Both the position numbers and the translations under genes were made by a program. Below the pieces are notes generated by a model. That model ran no database searches. It was not told the DNA's origin and saw nothing but the letters and a program-made list of their open reading frames with translations. This document shows, one piece after another, positions 23,044-34,422 of a stretch of DNA of 57,565 nt; the first letter of the stretch is position 1; each line of letters starts with the position of its first letter. Origin of the DNA: Setomelanomma holmii. Its lineage: Eukaryota; Ascomycota; Dothideomycetes; Pleosporales; Phaeosphaeriaceae. The DNA lies in the NCBI GenBank assembly GCA_010015745.1, contig ML978314.1, positions 1 through 57,565 on the forward strand. Reading direction: 5' to 3'.

Positions 23044-23179
23044 AGTAGGGATAGTGTGGTATATACTGGAGAGTGTTGGAATATAACATACATCTTGCGA
23101 TACTTGCATTTCTCTTTACCGATACATGAAGCATGATCGACTTCTGAAGCAACCTTGTCTGAGTACAAAAGCCTAAAAC

Positions 23180-23418
23180 TGTTGAGAATACGTGGGTTCA
23201 GTCCAGGTTGGTGGAAGGAAGCCTCAGGTCCCCATGCGGTGAGCGTGGCTGGCGACCTGGTGGGCAGGAAGGTACCATGATAGATGCTACTGTACTCAGC
23301 TTGTGAAGACGTACACAACACGATAGTCAAGACAATACGTTGAAGCCACCCCACCTTGTCCCTCTCCTTACTCAGTTATCCACGGTAGTCATACTACTAG
23401 AGGGACCTTGTTCCAATA
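23180..23418 (+). mobile_element. Solo LTR, copy 2 (239 bp)
   Basis: It begins TGTTGAGAATACGTGGG and ends GACCTTGTTCCAATA, with perfect 5-bp duplications AAAAC at 23175-23179 and 23419-23423. It has the same length as copy 1 at 15732-15970 and only a handful of differences, in opposite orientation. The terminal dinucleotides are TG..TA, not the usual TG..CA; this is shared by both copies and fixed by both target duplications. Confidence 0.9.
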
Positions 23419-23423
23419 AAAAC

Positions 23424-23894
23424 CACAATTCCGAGCATTCTGACCATCAAGTGGCCGCTATATGTCCGTCGATATAATCACAATGAGTCCCAATTCAATC
23501 CACTCTGATCATACGCGCACATCGGATCACAAGGTGGTCACCAAATCAAACACAGTCTTGGGAACAAAGTACCAATGCCAGCGGAACTTCCCATCCATCT
23601 ACACATGCATAAGTGTCTCCACAAAACCAAAGTGGGCCGGCAGCGGCTATCCGACGCCCGTCGGACTCCATGTGCGAAAGATAGTCACGTCTACTCCGAT
23701 ATCTTAGCGGGGCGCGAGCATCAAGTGGAGCATGGTAAAGATACCCTGCATCAAGGTGGGACGGTCAGGACAGTGCTGCGCGTAGCGTGCTGGTTGTGTT
23801 GTTTGTGGTTGAATAAATGGTTGTGATTGCGCTGTGTAAATGTATGAATGTTGCATTCCTATAGCTCTTACACATCAGACATAGTGCAGAAAAC
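23424..23894. other. Intergenic, no gene recognised
   Basis: About 470 bp between the second solo LTR and the start of the isocitrate-lyase-like pseudogene, with short chance frames only. Confidence 0.5.
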
Positions 23895-25549
23895 ATGCCT
23901 GAACTCAAGATCTCCATGCAAGATGAACAGAGAGCCTTCGAGGCCGATGTCGCTGTCATCGAGAAGCAATGAAGTTCACCACGACAGGCGCATTTGAAGC
24001 GGTACAGCTCATTCTGCCCCAATCACAAAAAGTCCAAAAAAAATTGACCTTGAAATTAGACCATACACACTCCAAACCGTCGCCGCCCTCCGAACCTCGC
24101 TCCCCACTCCCTCCGCCGTGTCTTCCGCGCAAGCCATCAAGCTCTGGAACCAACTCCACGAGCACAACAAGGCCGGAACATGCGAACTAACATTCAGCAC
24201 CACCGACCGTGGCCGTCAGCCAAATGGCCAAGCACCAACAAACGGTCTACGTTTCTGGCGCTTTGTGCGGTTTCTCCGAAGCCGCGTTGCCAGGCATAGA
24301 CCACGCCGATTATCCCTGGGACACGGTGCCGAAAGTCGTGTCTAATATATTCAAGTCGCAGCTCTGGCATGATCAGAGGCAGCGACAGTATCGATTGCGA
24401 CATCCAACCGAGGAGCGCGATGGGCTAGAGAATTGGGATTATCTTGCGCCGATTGTCGCGGATGGAGATATGGGTTTCGGCAGCTTGACGAGCACGATGA
24501 AAATGGCGCGCGAGTTCGTTGATGCGGGAGTTGCGATGATACATATTGATGACCTGGCGATTGGGATGAAGAAATTCACTGTCGGGCAGGGAAGGACGAT
24601 AGTGCCGACGCAGGAGTATTTGGATCGATTGACGGCGGTGCGGATGCAGTTTGATGTTATGGGTGCGGAGACGTTGTTGTTGTGTAGGTGCGATACGGAC
24701 CATGCGAAGTTCATTACGAGTGTAGTTGATGAACAGGATCATGAGTATGTGCAAGGCGCGACTAAGAAGGTCGAGCCATTGCAGAAGTGCTTGCGGGAGG
24801 CACAAGCAGAGGGTAAGGACCTCAAAGCTGCAAGATAAGAGTGGAAGAGCAGGGCGAGCATCGCGACGTTTGACGAGGCTGTAGAGGCCGTCGCGTCAAA
24901 AGAGGAGTTGGTGGCTTACAACGCGGAGCTGTCGAAGCAAAAGTTCACCTCTCTTTCTGGTCGCCGCGAGTTCGCCAGCAAAACCGTCGGCAAAGCCGTC
25001 TTCTTTGATTGGGAACTTTCTCGATTAGCAATGGGCCAATATATGCTCAAGAGCTGCGTCAAGGGCATCGTCGAGCGAGCAATTGCCGCTGCACCACTCG
25101 GTGATGTGACATGGGCTTGTATGGACTCGCCGAACTGGAAAGACATATTGGAGTTCCTTTCTGAAGTCCGAAAAGTCTACCCAGAACGCCTTTTCGCCTT
25201 CGGTTATACTGGCGACTTCGACTTTGCGAAAGCTGGCTTCTCCGACGCTCAAGTAAAGAGTCTTCACCTGGACCTTGCAAAACTCGGCGTCGTATGGCAA
25301 GTCCAACCGATCTGGAGCTTGCAAGGACTCAATTTGGTGACGGAGCAGTTCTCGAAAATGTGGCAAGAGGAGGGTATCGCAGGCTACCTGAAGTCCGTAC
25401 AAGGTCCCGCGTTGAGCCAAAAGCCAATGACGGATGGTTTCGAGAAGCTGAGCTATTGTGGTGGATATCTGGCGGATGCCTTCTTCGAGACAGTAGCGGG
25501 AGAAAGCATCGTAGAAAAAGGCAAGGCTGCCAATTTCCAGAGGCATTGA
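23895..25549 (+). pseudogene. Isocitrate lyase/PEP mutase superfamily enzyme, non-canonical active site
   Basis: The length (about 530 codons) and layout are those of eukaryotic isocitrate lyases. The start is MPELKISMQDEQRAFEADV. An intron of about 59 nt (GTACAG..ATTAG) joins AHLKR to PYTLQTVAALRTSL. Then follow VSQMAKHQQTVYVSG, PIVADGDMGFGSL, IHIDDLAIGMKKFTVGQG, and the second half from LVAYNAELSKQKFTSLSGR to KLGVVWQVQPIWSLQGLNL. The isocitrate lyase signature KKCGH is absent: KKFTVG replaces it, and HIED(Q) is replaced by HIDDL, so it is a paralogue with another substrate. Lesions are a TGA at 23970-23972 (TGG to TGA fits, in the conserved W-SPRQAHLKR), a frame change near 24206 just before VAVSQMAKH, and a TAA at 24836-24838. 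Breakage is certain if the sequence is correct; the substrate is unknown. Confidence 0.82.
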
Positions 25550-25707
25550 CCGTTGATTTTATGTTTACTTGAAGAGTATCGAATTGTCTACAATTTTGCC
25601 TTCGCTCTTTCAATGATCCCCAATATCACGAGAACAACCATACGCTATGTCGCCGAAAGGGTCGGCGTGGTGTAATCCTCTTTAGTCTTCACAGTGGACA
25701 TGTCGAA

Positions 25708-27954
25708 TTATGTCCAGTTGTCAAAGTCGAAGATGCCTGGAAATGAAAGCATGCCGTCGACGTCAAGGTTCTCCATGTCTACACTAGTGTTATTGTAATC
25801 AAGAGACTGTTGAATCGAGAAAGGTAACTGAAAATGCGGAGTGGGTGGCAAAATTGATGCGCTGCTGTTTTGCTGGACAGTCTGAAGGATGGGTCCAGAC
25901 ATGTCAGTCACTGGTGAAGGCTGTCCGTGCTGGCTCGGACGTGGAAAGTCTTCGGAGACCATCTCTTCGAGCATCCGCAGTACTGGCCGATGGACAATCA
26001 ACGATCGCACTTCCGTGAGATGTTCTCTAATAGTAGTCGACGCCTTCTCGGAAAGGCGAGTCGGCGGTCGGTGCGGCCGATCAACAAGCGGTATTTCCCG
26101 CGCAAGCAGTTCCAAGACATCGCGCAAACATTCGGCCTTCGCCCAGCGGTCGGCCATGATGGCAAGAATGTTGGAACATGCACGTAACGCGTCTGATACA
26201 TCGAGAGAATCGTAATTCTCCGTGCGTTGATCTGGTGGCGTTGCCCAGAAGCAGTACAGTAGCGTGATGCCTGATTGAAATTGGACGAGCAACTATGCTT
26301 CTCAGCGAGGCTACGCACAGGATGTGTGAGTACTTACCGCAAGCCAAGGGTGAGCGATTTGGCGGTCAATTTGAGTCCTCCTGAACATCAAACATGCTTG
26401 ACTACTTGCTTGGACCGACCAATCACCTGCTGGCCCCACCACATTGCTCTTCATTGGTCGATAAAGCTGCAGCAAAGTATAATGGTAGATCATCGCGAGC
26501 CATCGCTGCGAAGTGTAGCCCTTGGACTCCGGATCGGAAACTTTCTGCACGCGAGACTTGTAGTCTTCGAGCTCAGCTAAGATGCGGATGCGCCATTCGG
26601 GAGAGTTCTCGTACTGGAGGCTGTAGTCCTAACGAAGAGTAACCGCGCTGATCTCGGACTGTATCCGCCGGCAATAGAGAATGTGAAGCGCAGGTGCCAT
26701 ACTCGTATAACTTGGCACATCATATAATTCGCGATCACTGGGAGTAGAGACCGCAACCTGTTGAAAGTCGCGGTCCTCTATGTTTGCAAAAGGCTTGACG
26801 GAAATCATGGCATCCGGTACGGACGGAGGTAGATCAAAGGTTGACATGACGAACCTGTCGAGTAGATACGCACACCAAAAGCATCGCCGTCTGACCTGGA
26901 TGATCTGACGCAGCTCGACAGTCGATGGGACGGGCTCAGACTCGCTGAGACGAAGCTGCTGCTGAACGCACTGTCTCATGGTCGTTGAAGTGAGTGAGAT
27001 GATGCGCTCGGATGAGCTTTGGTGCAGTGCGTGCATCGCGAGAAGAAGATAAGCCTGAATATGGAGAACCTGATCAGGCTGCTCAAAGACTGATGGTGGC
27101 AGCGAGATCGCATTCGTGTAGAAGGTCGTCGCATCTCATAAGCCCGCATGGGATCGCCGCAGAAGCAGCAAGGAAGTAGCGTAGACCATGTTGACGAAGA
27201 ATCCTTGCCATGCTTGCTCTTTGAGATTGCCTGGGAAGCAGTGTTTCCATTCGGTCGTCCACCGCAGAAAGGATTCCCAGTGGAAGAACGGGTACTGGGC
27301 TTGCGCACGCTCGCGATATGCTTCAAGTAGAGACTCTTCCAGTTCCAAAGGCAGTTGAGCAACCAGCAAGTGTGCAGCATAAAATCTCTCGTGGCTGACA
27401 GAAACCTGCGCAGCTGGCGAAGGTTGAGACACTGACTGGTGCTGAGCGGGGCGTGCGGCTGAAGGTGAGGTGATCAGGCCGAAGGTGAGGTGGTCCAGTC
27501 CAGACTCTCCGCCTTCAGCGGATGCTAAAATTTTCCGAGGGGATGACCCAGACAGGTAGGAAAGCCGTCTTTGTGCTGCCATCCTTTGGGCTTCCGGGCT
27601 AGCACTTAGGGGGGGTCCGTTCAGGCCAGCCGCTCTGTCGCTGCGCGGTGATGCCTCGTTGACGCGAGCTTGATCGATGGGCATCATTTCTCTTCCCAGG
27701 TGATCAAGACATTGCGAGGAATCATGACTTTCCAATTCTGCAATGCGCTCCTCCAGAGTGCGTACATACTCGCTTTCGACGTGTGGACGAGGCGCCGGTT
27801 GTGTAGATACGCATCTCTCCTTCCCCTTTACACAATTCGAACATGGCCTAGAGTCTTCACACTTTTGCTTCCTCGCACGGCATCGCTGGCATGCCAAAGT
27901 TCGTTGTCGCTTTGCTGGTGGCTCCTGGGGCGGAGACCGTCGATCATCATCCAT
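25708..27954 (-). pseudogene. Zn2Cys6 transcription factor with two in-frame stops
   Basis: This is a fungal binuclear zinc-cluster regulator. The N-terminal DNA-binding domain starts at about residue 22: ACQRCRARKQKCEDSRPCSN followed by CVKGKERC, with all six cysteines present, then a short coiled coil (SEYVRTLEERIAELE). The middle homology region lies in SSERIISLTSTTMRQCVQQQ, RRRCFWCAYLLDRFVMSTFD and GYTSQRWLAMIYHYTLLQLY. One intron (GTAAGT..CATAG) precedes LLVQFQSGITLLYCFWATPP. Two stops interrupt an otherwise continuous frame: TGA at 27136-27138 and TAG at 26629-26631. There is no frameshift in about 730 codons. It is transcribed away from the receptor gene at 28880 and towards the isocitrate-lyase-like gene, with 158 bp between their 3' ends. 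Position at the edge of the metabolic block suggests it was its local regulator (inference). Confidence 0.85.
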
Positions 27955-28879
27955 CGGGCGCCACTCGAACTATTCGAAACATACCAGGATTCACGCTCGT
28001 TTGCAGTAGTCTTGGAAGACAAGAATTAGGGTGCATGTCGCTGATGCCGTGTGAGATGATGTTGGAAGAGGTTAAGGTCGAGTAGTTGCCGGGGGCAAGC
28101 GATAACGGTGGACCACGCTTTCCCTGTTTAGTCATGAATAACTAGCGAAGATAACAGCATTTCGAGTTCTGCAACCTCGAGTCACGAAGTTTATGACCTT
28201 GGGTATCCTCGTGTATCACCAAGGCGCAAGTTGGAATCGATGCTATCCTCGAGGTCGTTGGCAGTTGTGGTTCATTGAAAGGCCAACCAGCTATTTGGTG
28301 ATCCCCGGCGCTACTTCATGCGTGCTAGATGAACCACATTCTTGGTCCCCGAATGTATTGCGCTAGCGCTATCGAGACAGTACGCCCGGACATCTACGCG
28401 CTCGAGCTGTACAATTCTCTTCTTGGGGTTGCAGATTGGCACGTCGCCTTTGCAAGCTCCTGCATGACTGCAAGTAGTCGTGAATGTCATGGGCAAAGAA
28501 CGTAGGGTACAGGTGAAGGTGTGATCTCCTCAAAAGGCACAGCCTCAATTGTGTAGAAGACCCCCGCATTGATAGTCCTAAGCGATTCCAACCATACATA
28601 GCCGATCCTTACGCATTCCCCATGTTGTACAATCGATCCCTTGCTGCTGACCGGGCCGAGGCGCTCAATTTAGCATTTCGCGAAGCACGAACTTTGGTCT
28701 GACGAACCACATCGAGGCTGTACTGCACCGGTGCGACAGTATTTCATGAATGCTGCATTGGTGCTATCACGAGCCACTGTACTAGTTGCTCTTGTGTGAC
28801 GGTGCAGATTGCTTGAAAAGCGGTGGCATGGCATATTCATGAACAGAAGCTCTCGCATCACTAATGCGCATCTGCCAAC
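27955..28879. other. Divergent intergenic region, no gene recognised
   Basis: About 925 bp between the zinc-cluster gene start and the receptor gene start. Only short frames without known domains are visible. It presumably contains both promoters. Confidence 0.5.
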
Positions 28880-29975
28880 ATGATCATGCGACACGAAACG
28901 ACCATTTATTCCCAAGAGTACCTGAATGAAGATGTTGGCGCATCGCTACTTGCAACATGCGTCGGTTTTCTGGTCCTCGAGACAATCTTCATGATGCTGA
29001 TGTACGCATCGCGATACGTCGCCAGGGGCGAGCGCACAAACGGGTCCATGGAAGGCTTTATGACCTTGACATATATGGTCTGCGTTGGGAAGATTACTAT
29101 AGCGATTCGTAGGTGGGCACTCTCCATCCCTGAGAGGGTTACTGATAAACACAGTTCTCGTCGAGATTGGTGGCGAAGGACGACACCTAGTAGCGCTTCC
29201 GCCGCCGACGCGGGTGAATGCGCTGAAGCTAAGCACCGCGCTGCAGATCGTCTGCCCGTTGACAACATCGCTTTCGAAGCTTGGGGTGCTTTGTCTGTTC
29301 CATCGCGTCTGTGCGAAGTCATCGCGCCGCTATCGAATCGCGATTTGCACGACATTTGGCATCGTGCTCGCAGTCATGATTGCGCAGGTCCTCGTTCCCT
29401 TCCTTAATTGTCGACCGTTTTCGAAGACGTGGGATTCCACAAAGCCTGGTCGTTGCGCGTTCACAAGCTTATCTTTATGGCGATATCTGAGCATCCCGAA
29501 TGTCCTCACCACATTGATGGTCGTAGCAATACCCATCCCAGCATTGGTGAAGCTGCAAGTGTCCCGATCGATGAAGCTTGGCTTCGTTGCGGTGTTCTCG
29601 GTGTGCATCTTTGGAGTCGTGGCTGCTGTTATGCGTCTAAAGGCGTTTCTCGAAGTCCGCAACTTTCACGACATTACGTTCGAAAACGTTGAAGGACTGC
29701 GATGGACAGTCGCAGAGTCAGGCATATACCTTATGGCGGGCACTATGTTGACGCTGAAACCATTGCTGAAAAGAGTCCTCAAGCGAACGGCATTTGAGAG
29801 GCTACTGAGCAGCGGCTCGAAAGCGTCCAGGACTGAGGAAAGCAGGAGATCCAGTCGATGGTGGCATCATAATGAGCCTAGTGTCAATTTGGTAGTCGTC
29901 AAGAAGCAACATTCCTTCTCGGTTTCGACAGCAGACGACGATGGCAGACGGTCATCGAAGAGCTCGTCAGGCTGA
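28880..29975 (+). CDS. Fungal rhodopsin-domain (PTH11-like) membrane protein
   Basis: This is a seven-helix integral membrane protein of the fungal rhodopsin-domain family, which includes PTH11-like receptors; ligands are mostly unknown. Exon 1 encodes helices 1-2 (ASLLATCVGFLVLETIFMML, YMVCVGKITIAI). An intron from about 29110 to 29153 (GTAGGT..CACAG) joins to LVEIGGEGRHLVALPPPTRV, then LQIVCPLTTSLSKLGVLCLF, an NCRPFSKTWD segment with a family-type Cys-x-Pro, VLTTLMVVAIPIPALVKLQV and WTVAESGIYLMAGTMLTLKP. The cytoplasmic tail is Ser/Arg-rich. No lesion is seen with this splicing. It ends 54 bp from the convergent amino acid permease. An ATG two codons downstream of 28880 could equally be the start. 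Confidence 0.82.
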
Positions 29976-30029
29976 CGGCAGTTATGTAGAACTTGACAAT
30001 GACAAATTACAACCAAGGGTGTCTTGCAC

Positions 30030-31694
30030 TCAACCTGCGCTGTGACGACCTCGGAAGCGGCCGATCATTGCGCCGACCAATAACAGTGCAGCGAGCACTC
30101 CGCTCTGGACAGGTGCAAACATGGCTGAACGAACGATAACCAGGGTCCCAATTATCACGAAAGTTACAGGAAGGATGATCGTTGGGCGATAGGGTCGATC
30201 GAGCTGAGGTTCTCGACGCCGCAGAATGAGGAGGCCGACCACGGTGCTCACGTAGAAGACCCATTCAGCCATCCCGACAAAGGTCAGTAGGGCTCGAAAG
30301 CTTCCAGTGAGAATATAGACTAGGGTTACGATGAGAGCCAAGAGGTTGGCATAACTTTATGTAATTGTTAGAAAGACATCGAGCCAAGTGAGAGGATGAC
30401 ATACAGAGGAGCGTCGAACGTCGCTGCTTCATCTTCATGTTCCGTCGATGGCCTCTTGTTGGGCAGGCCTCGTTTGCTGAAGACTGCGGGTAGATAGTTC
30501 CTCTGTGCAGCGGCCATGGTCAGCCTTCCAACGGAAAAGACGTTGCTCGTTATTGATCCTGCACACGAGATAGCAACGAGGAGAGTGATTACGATACCAG
30601 CCGGTCGGCCAAGCAGCGAACTAGCCGCAGAAACAGCGACGGCATCGTTCGCGCTGAGCTTGTGCCATGGCAGGAGGATGTAGTAAGCAACGTTGACAAG
30701 CTCAAAGGAGCTGAGAACCACAATCATGGCAGCCTTGATAGCCTTTGGAAGGGAACGACCAGGGTCACAAATCTCGCTTGCCACAACGTTGGCCTATGAG
30801 CACATGTCAGTCATGGACGACAATATTGAGGCGATTGAAAGATATGCGAAGGTTGAACGTCATCTTCGTGCTTGTAGGACTTACATTATCCCATCCATCA
30901 TATGCCCATAGACCACCATAGATGGCTGCGCAGTAGTGTCCGTACCGATCCCATGCCCTCATGGACTCCCAGTCAATGGTCTGTCCATCAGACATGGTCG
31001 GCCTAGTGGAGAACCAGTTCTTCGAGTACCAGTCGCTGGAGCCAGACAAAGAAGACTTGGGATCAATGAGATGAGCAAAGACTGCCATAAGTCCACCAAG
31101 GACAATTAAGACCACGGTGCCTATCTTGAAGACTGTGAAGGACTCGCTGAGTCGCAGGGTGAACCTGGTGTTGATTGAGTTGAGCAGAACCATGGCAACA
31201 AACGCAATAGCTGCAATGATCTTGAGTGAGTGACCGTCGGAGGAAATGGATATAACGGAGCCGATTGATTGTGCAATTACGATGCTCTGGATCGCCATTG
31301 ACGACGGTTTGACAGCCATGATGTACACCCAGGCCATGAGAAACGCGGCGGTATCGCCGTACACGTGACGCAGGTACTCCTGCATTCCGCCATTAAGCGG
31401 AAGTGCAGCACCCAGTTCTGCGAAAGATGCAGCTCCAGCCCACGAAAGAAGCCCTCCTACTGCCCACACTAGCAATGCAGCACCTGGAGACGGAACATTA
31501 CTGTCGACCTGGGCGGGTGAAGCAAAGATGCCTGATCCTATCTGCAGTGTGACCAGCACAGCAAACGCATGACGTGCGGTGAGCTGCTTCGATAGCGATG
31601 GTGCATTGTGCGAGGCTGACGATGTTCGCCGTTCAAGTAGTGGTTGCGTTTCGTTGGTGTTCAACTCACGTTGGTCCTCGCCGTTGCCGTCCAT
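30030..31694 (-). CDS. LAT-type amino acid permease (APC superfamily)
   Basis: A twelve-helix amino acid transporter of the L-type/high-affinity methionine permease group, acting at the plasma membrane. The start is taken at 31694 (MDGNGEDQRELNTNE); an in-frame ATG at 31784 would add 30 residues. Helix 1 carries QIGSGIFASPAQV, the G-S-G-IF motif that binds the substrate backbone. Later segments are ASFAELGAALPLNGGMQEYL, GGLWAYDGWDNANVVASEI, AISCAGSITSNVFSVGRLTM and FVGMAEWVFYVSTVVGLLIL. Two introns are canonical: GTAAGT..CATAG at about 30794-30880, and GTATGT..TAAAG with branch point TCTAAC at about 30357-30407. About 460 residues, intact. It is divergent from the PP2A scaffold gene and convergent with the receptor gene. 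Confidence 0.9.
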
Positions 31695-32290
31695 AATGGA
31701 TGCTTTCAAATTCGGCATACAAGCCGCAGAGGGGATGTTCAGGCCTTGACACCCCAGAAAGGTTGAATTTCCACGTAGCTTCACCTAGGATGACACGTGA
31801 AGGATGGCAAAGGCAGTGGTGCAGGCAGAGATGCATCCATTGTGTCGTTGGTCGCCCTTGCCCCGCGACAGGGGTCAGGCTCAGTCGCACTTTCCTTGGC
31901 ACACAACCAGCACCGCCAGAGACTCGCAGCCCACTCCGTATAGACGATACACACCAAAACCAGCACGCACTACACCACACCATACACTGCGATCGAAGAC
32001 GGCGGGAGACACCTTTCACACTAATCTCACGCCTTCCAGTTCCACCGTGACCGCTGTCGCCGCTGGTGCACTAAGCCCCTCTCTCGCTTCCTCATCAACA
32101 GCAGGTACGTCAACACGACCCTGCCATCAAGCTCTTCCGCCCCGCAGTCACAAGCTCACAGCTAGCCAGGGGCCCGCAAGACTAATTCACTTCGCGGTGC
32201 TGCAGCTTATCGCGCCTTCTCCTCTGACCCTGCCGTCCACAGTCTTTCGCCTTAACCGCCTCCATCGTCACCCGATATAGACCGCCCACC
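31695..32290. other. Divergent promoter region of permease and PP2A scaffold genes
   Basis: About 600 bp, pyrimidine-rich towards the PP2A gene start as is common in fungal promoters and 5' leaders. No gene recognised. Confidence 0.5.
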
Positions 32291-34422
32291 ATGGAAGCAA
32301 ATCAAAACGACGAGCTCTACCCAATCGCCGTCCTGATTGACGAATTGAAGCACGACGATGTCATTCTGCGACTGAACGCCATCCACCGCCTCAACACGAT
32401 AGCTCTCGCACTAGGCGCAGAGCGGACACGGGAGGAGTTGATTCCCTTTTTAGATGGTAAGGGCATGAGCTGCTAGCACATGACAATTGGAGGCTGATAC
32501 GACATGCAGAATCTGTCGAGGACGAGGATGAGGTGCTGACAGCATTGAGCGAGGAGTTGGGCAAATTTGTCGAGTATGTTGGGGGTCCAGAGCACGCGCA
32601 TGTGCTCCTCTCACCTCTGGAGAATCTTGCGGCGATAGAGGAGCCGCTGGTGCGGGAGAAGGTATGCTACAAGAGTTCCAGGACATGGTTCACATCTAAC
32701 ATGTGCAGGCCGTCGAGTCTCTCAACAAGATTTGCGAGGAGCTTTCGCAGCAGCAGATTGAGGATGCCTTCATACCTCTTGTCATGCGCCTCTCCAAGGC
32801 AGACTGGTTCACATCAAAGATCTCTGCGACCGGCCTCTACCAGACCCCGTACACGCGTGCTACGCCTCCATCGCAAGAAGCTCTCCGACAGCACTACGGC
32901 CAGCTCGTACACGATGATCCCCCGATGGTCAGGAGACAAGCCGCAAACAACCTCGCCAAGTTCATCAAGGCTATGCCGCCAGCGATTGTTATCGATGAGA
33001 TGATTCCGCTGTTCCAGCATCTTGCTGCAGATGACCAGGATAGCGTCAGGCTCTTGACCGTCGACATCTTGATCGCCATCGCAGAGGCTGTGCCAAAAGA
33101 GCAGCAGTCGAGTCACGGTGTACTCCTCACAGCTTTGCGCAGTCTTTTCGAGGACAAGAGCTGGAGAGTGCGCTACATGGTCGCGGATCGATTTGAGAAG
33201 GCATGTCAAACAAGGAGTATAACACAACCAGGCTGACGTGAGACAGATCGCCAAAGCCGTCGACGAAGAGGTCGTCAACCGAGACCTCGTGCCCGCTTTC
33301 GTAAAGCTTCTGAAAGACACCGAGGCGGAGGTTCGAAGCGCGATTGCGGGGCAAATTCCAGGTAAGGCTGCAGGAGACCATAATTGTGGGGCGATGCTGA
33401 CGCTGGACAAGGTTTCTGCGCTTTGCTCGAACGCGAGACTCTTCTCCACGATGTGATGCCAAGTATAGAGGAGCTGGTCTCCGACCAGTCACAGCATGTT
33501 CGCGCTGCTCTCGGCACCCAGATCAGCGGGCTGGCCCCGATACTCGGAAAGGAAGAGTACGTACATGTAAACGCGTGACCACGTGCTAGCTAACGGTACC
33601 CAGAACCATCTCACATCTTTTGCCCATGTTTCTGCAGATGCTCAAGGACGAGTTCCCCGATGTTCGGCTCAATATCATCTCGAAGCTCGAGTCTGTTAAC
33701 AACGTTATCGGCATCGAGCTCCTTTCCCAGTCTCTCCTTCCCGCCATCGTTCAGCTCGCCGAGGACAAGCAATGGCGTGTGCGGTTGGCCATTATCGAGT
33801 ATGTCCCACTGCTTGCATCGCAGCTTGGTGTCAAGTTCTTCGACGAGAAGCTGAGCAGCCTGTGCATGAGCTGGCTCGGCGACACCGTCTTCTCGATTCG
33901 CGAGGCGTCGACTCAGAACTTGAAAAAGCTGACCGAGGTATTCGGTGTTGAGTGGGCCAGCGATGCTATCGTGCCCAAGGTCATGGCTATGGGTCAACAT
34001 CCTAACTATCTCTACCGGATGACAACATGCTTTGCTGTCTCAGTAGGTGCCTTGATGTAACATTCATGTTCTTCACTAATCTCGGCTAGACTCTTGCACC
34101 CGCACTCAGCCTGGACGTCATTGAGCAGTCTATTCTTCCAATGATGGACAAGCTCGTCAATGACGATATTCCCAATATACGTTTTAACGTCGCCAAATCG
34201 TACGGCATTCTGGTCAGCACACTGAAGCAGTTGCCAGAACAGGGTACCGTTCTTGCGCTGGAGAAGGCGGGCACACCAGGTCAAGGTTGCCAAAAGGCGA
34301 CAGATCTCATCACAAAGAGCATCTTACCGAACCTCGAGAAGCTGCAGCAGGATGATGATGTTGACGTCAGGTACTTTGCAACGACAGCCGCGCAAGGTTT
34401 CTCGGATGCAATGCAAACGTAG
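32291..34422 (+). CDS. TPD3: Protein phosphatase 2A scaffold (A/PR65) subunit
   Basis: This is the HEAT-repeat scaffold on which the catalytic and regulatory B subunits of PP2A assemble. Seven exons give about 600 residues without a stop. The start is MEANQNDELYPIAVLIDELK. Repeat units include VRRQAANNLAKFIKAM, SWRVRYMVADRFEK, VRAALGTQISGLAPILGKEE, QWRVRLAIIEYVPLLASQLG and IPNIRFNVAKSYGIL. Introns follow LD (GTAAGG), REK (GTATGC), RFEK (a GC-AG intron, 33201-33246), QIP (GTAAGG), GKE (GTACGT) and AVS (GTAGGT). The protein ends in VDVRYFATTAAQGFSDAMQT. All splice phases close the frame. It lies convergent with the glutaredoxin gene, 418 bp apart. Confidence 0.95.
33201..33246 (+). other. GC-AG intron in the PP2A scaffold gene
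   Basis: The exon ends TTTGAGAAG and the intron begins GCATGT and ends GAGACAG before ATCGCCAAAGCC. No GT nearby restores the frame, whereas the GC site closes it in phase 0. GC-AG introns are a known minority class. Confidence 0.75.

Noticed and set aside
22845..23354. Minus-strand gene starting MGWLQRIVLTIVL
   Set aside because: The opening half lies inside solo LTR copy 2 and recurs in copy 1; the rest is antisense to the permease relic.
23895..25549. Calling the gene glyoxylate-cycle isocitrate lyase
   Set aside because: The KKCGH catalytic signature is missing and the HIEDQ-type motif is altered.
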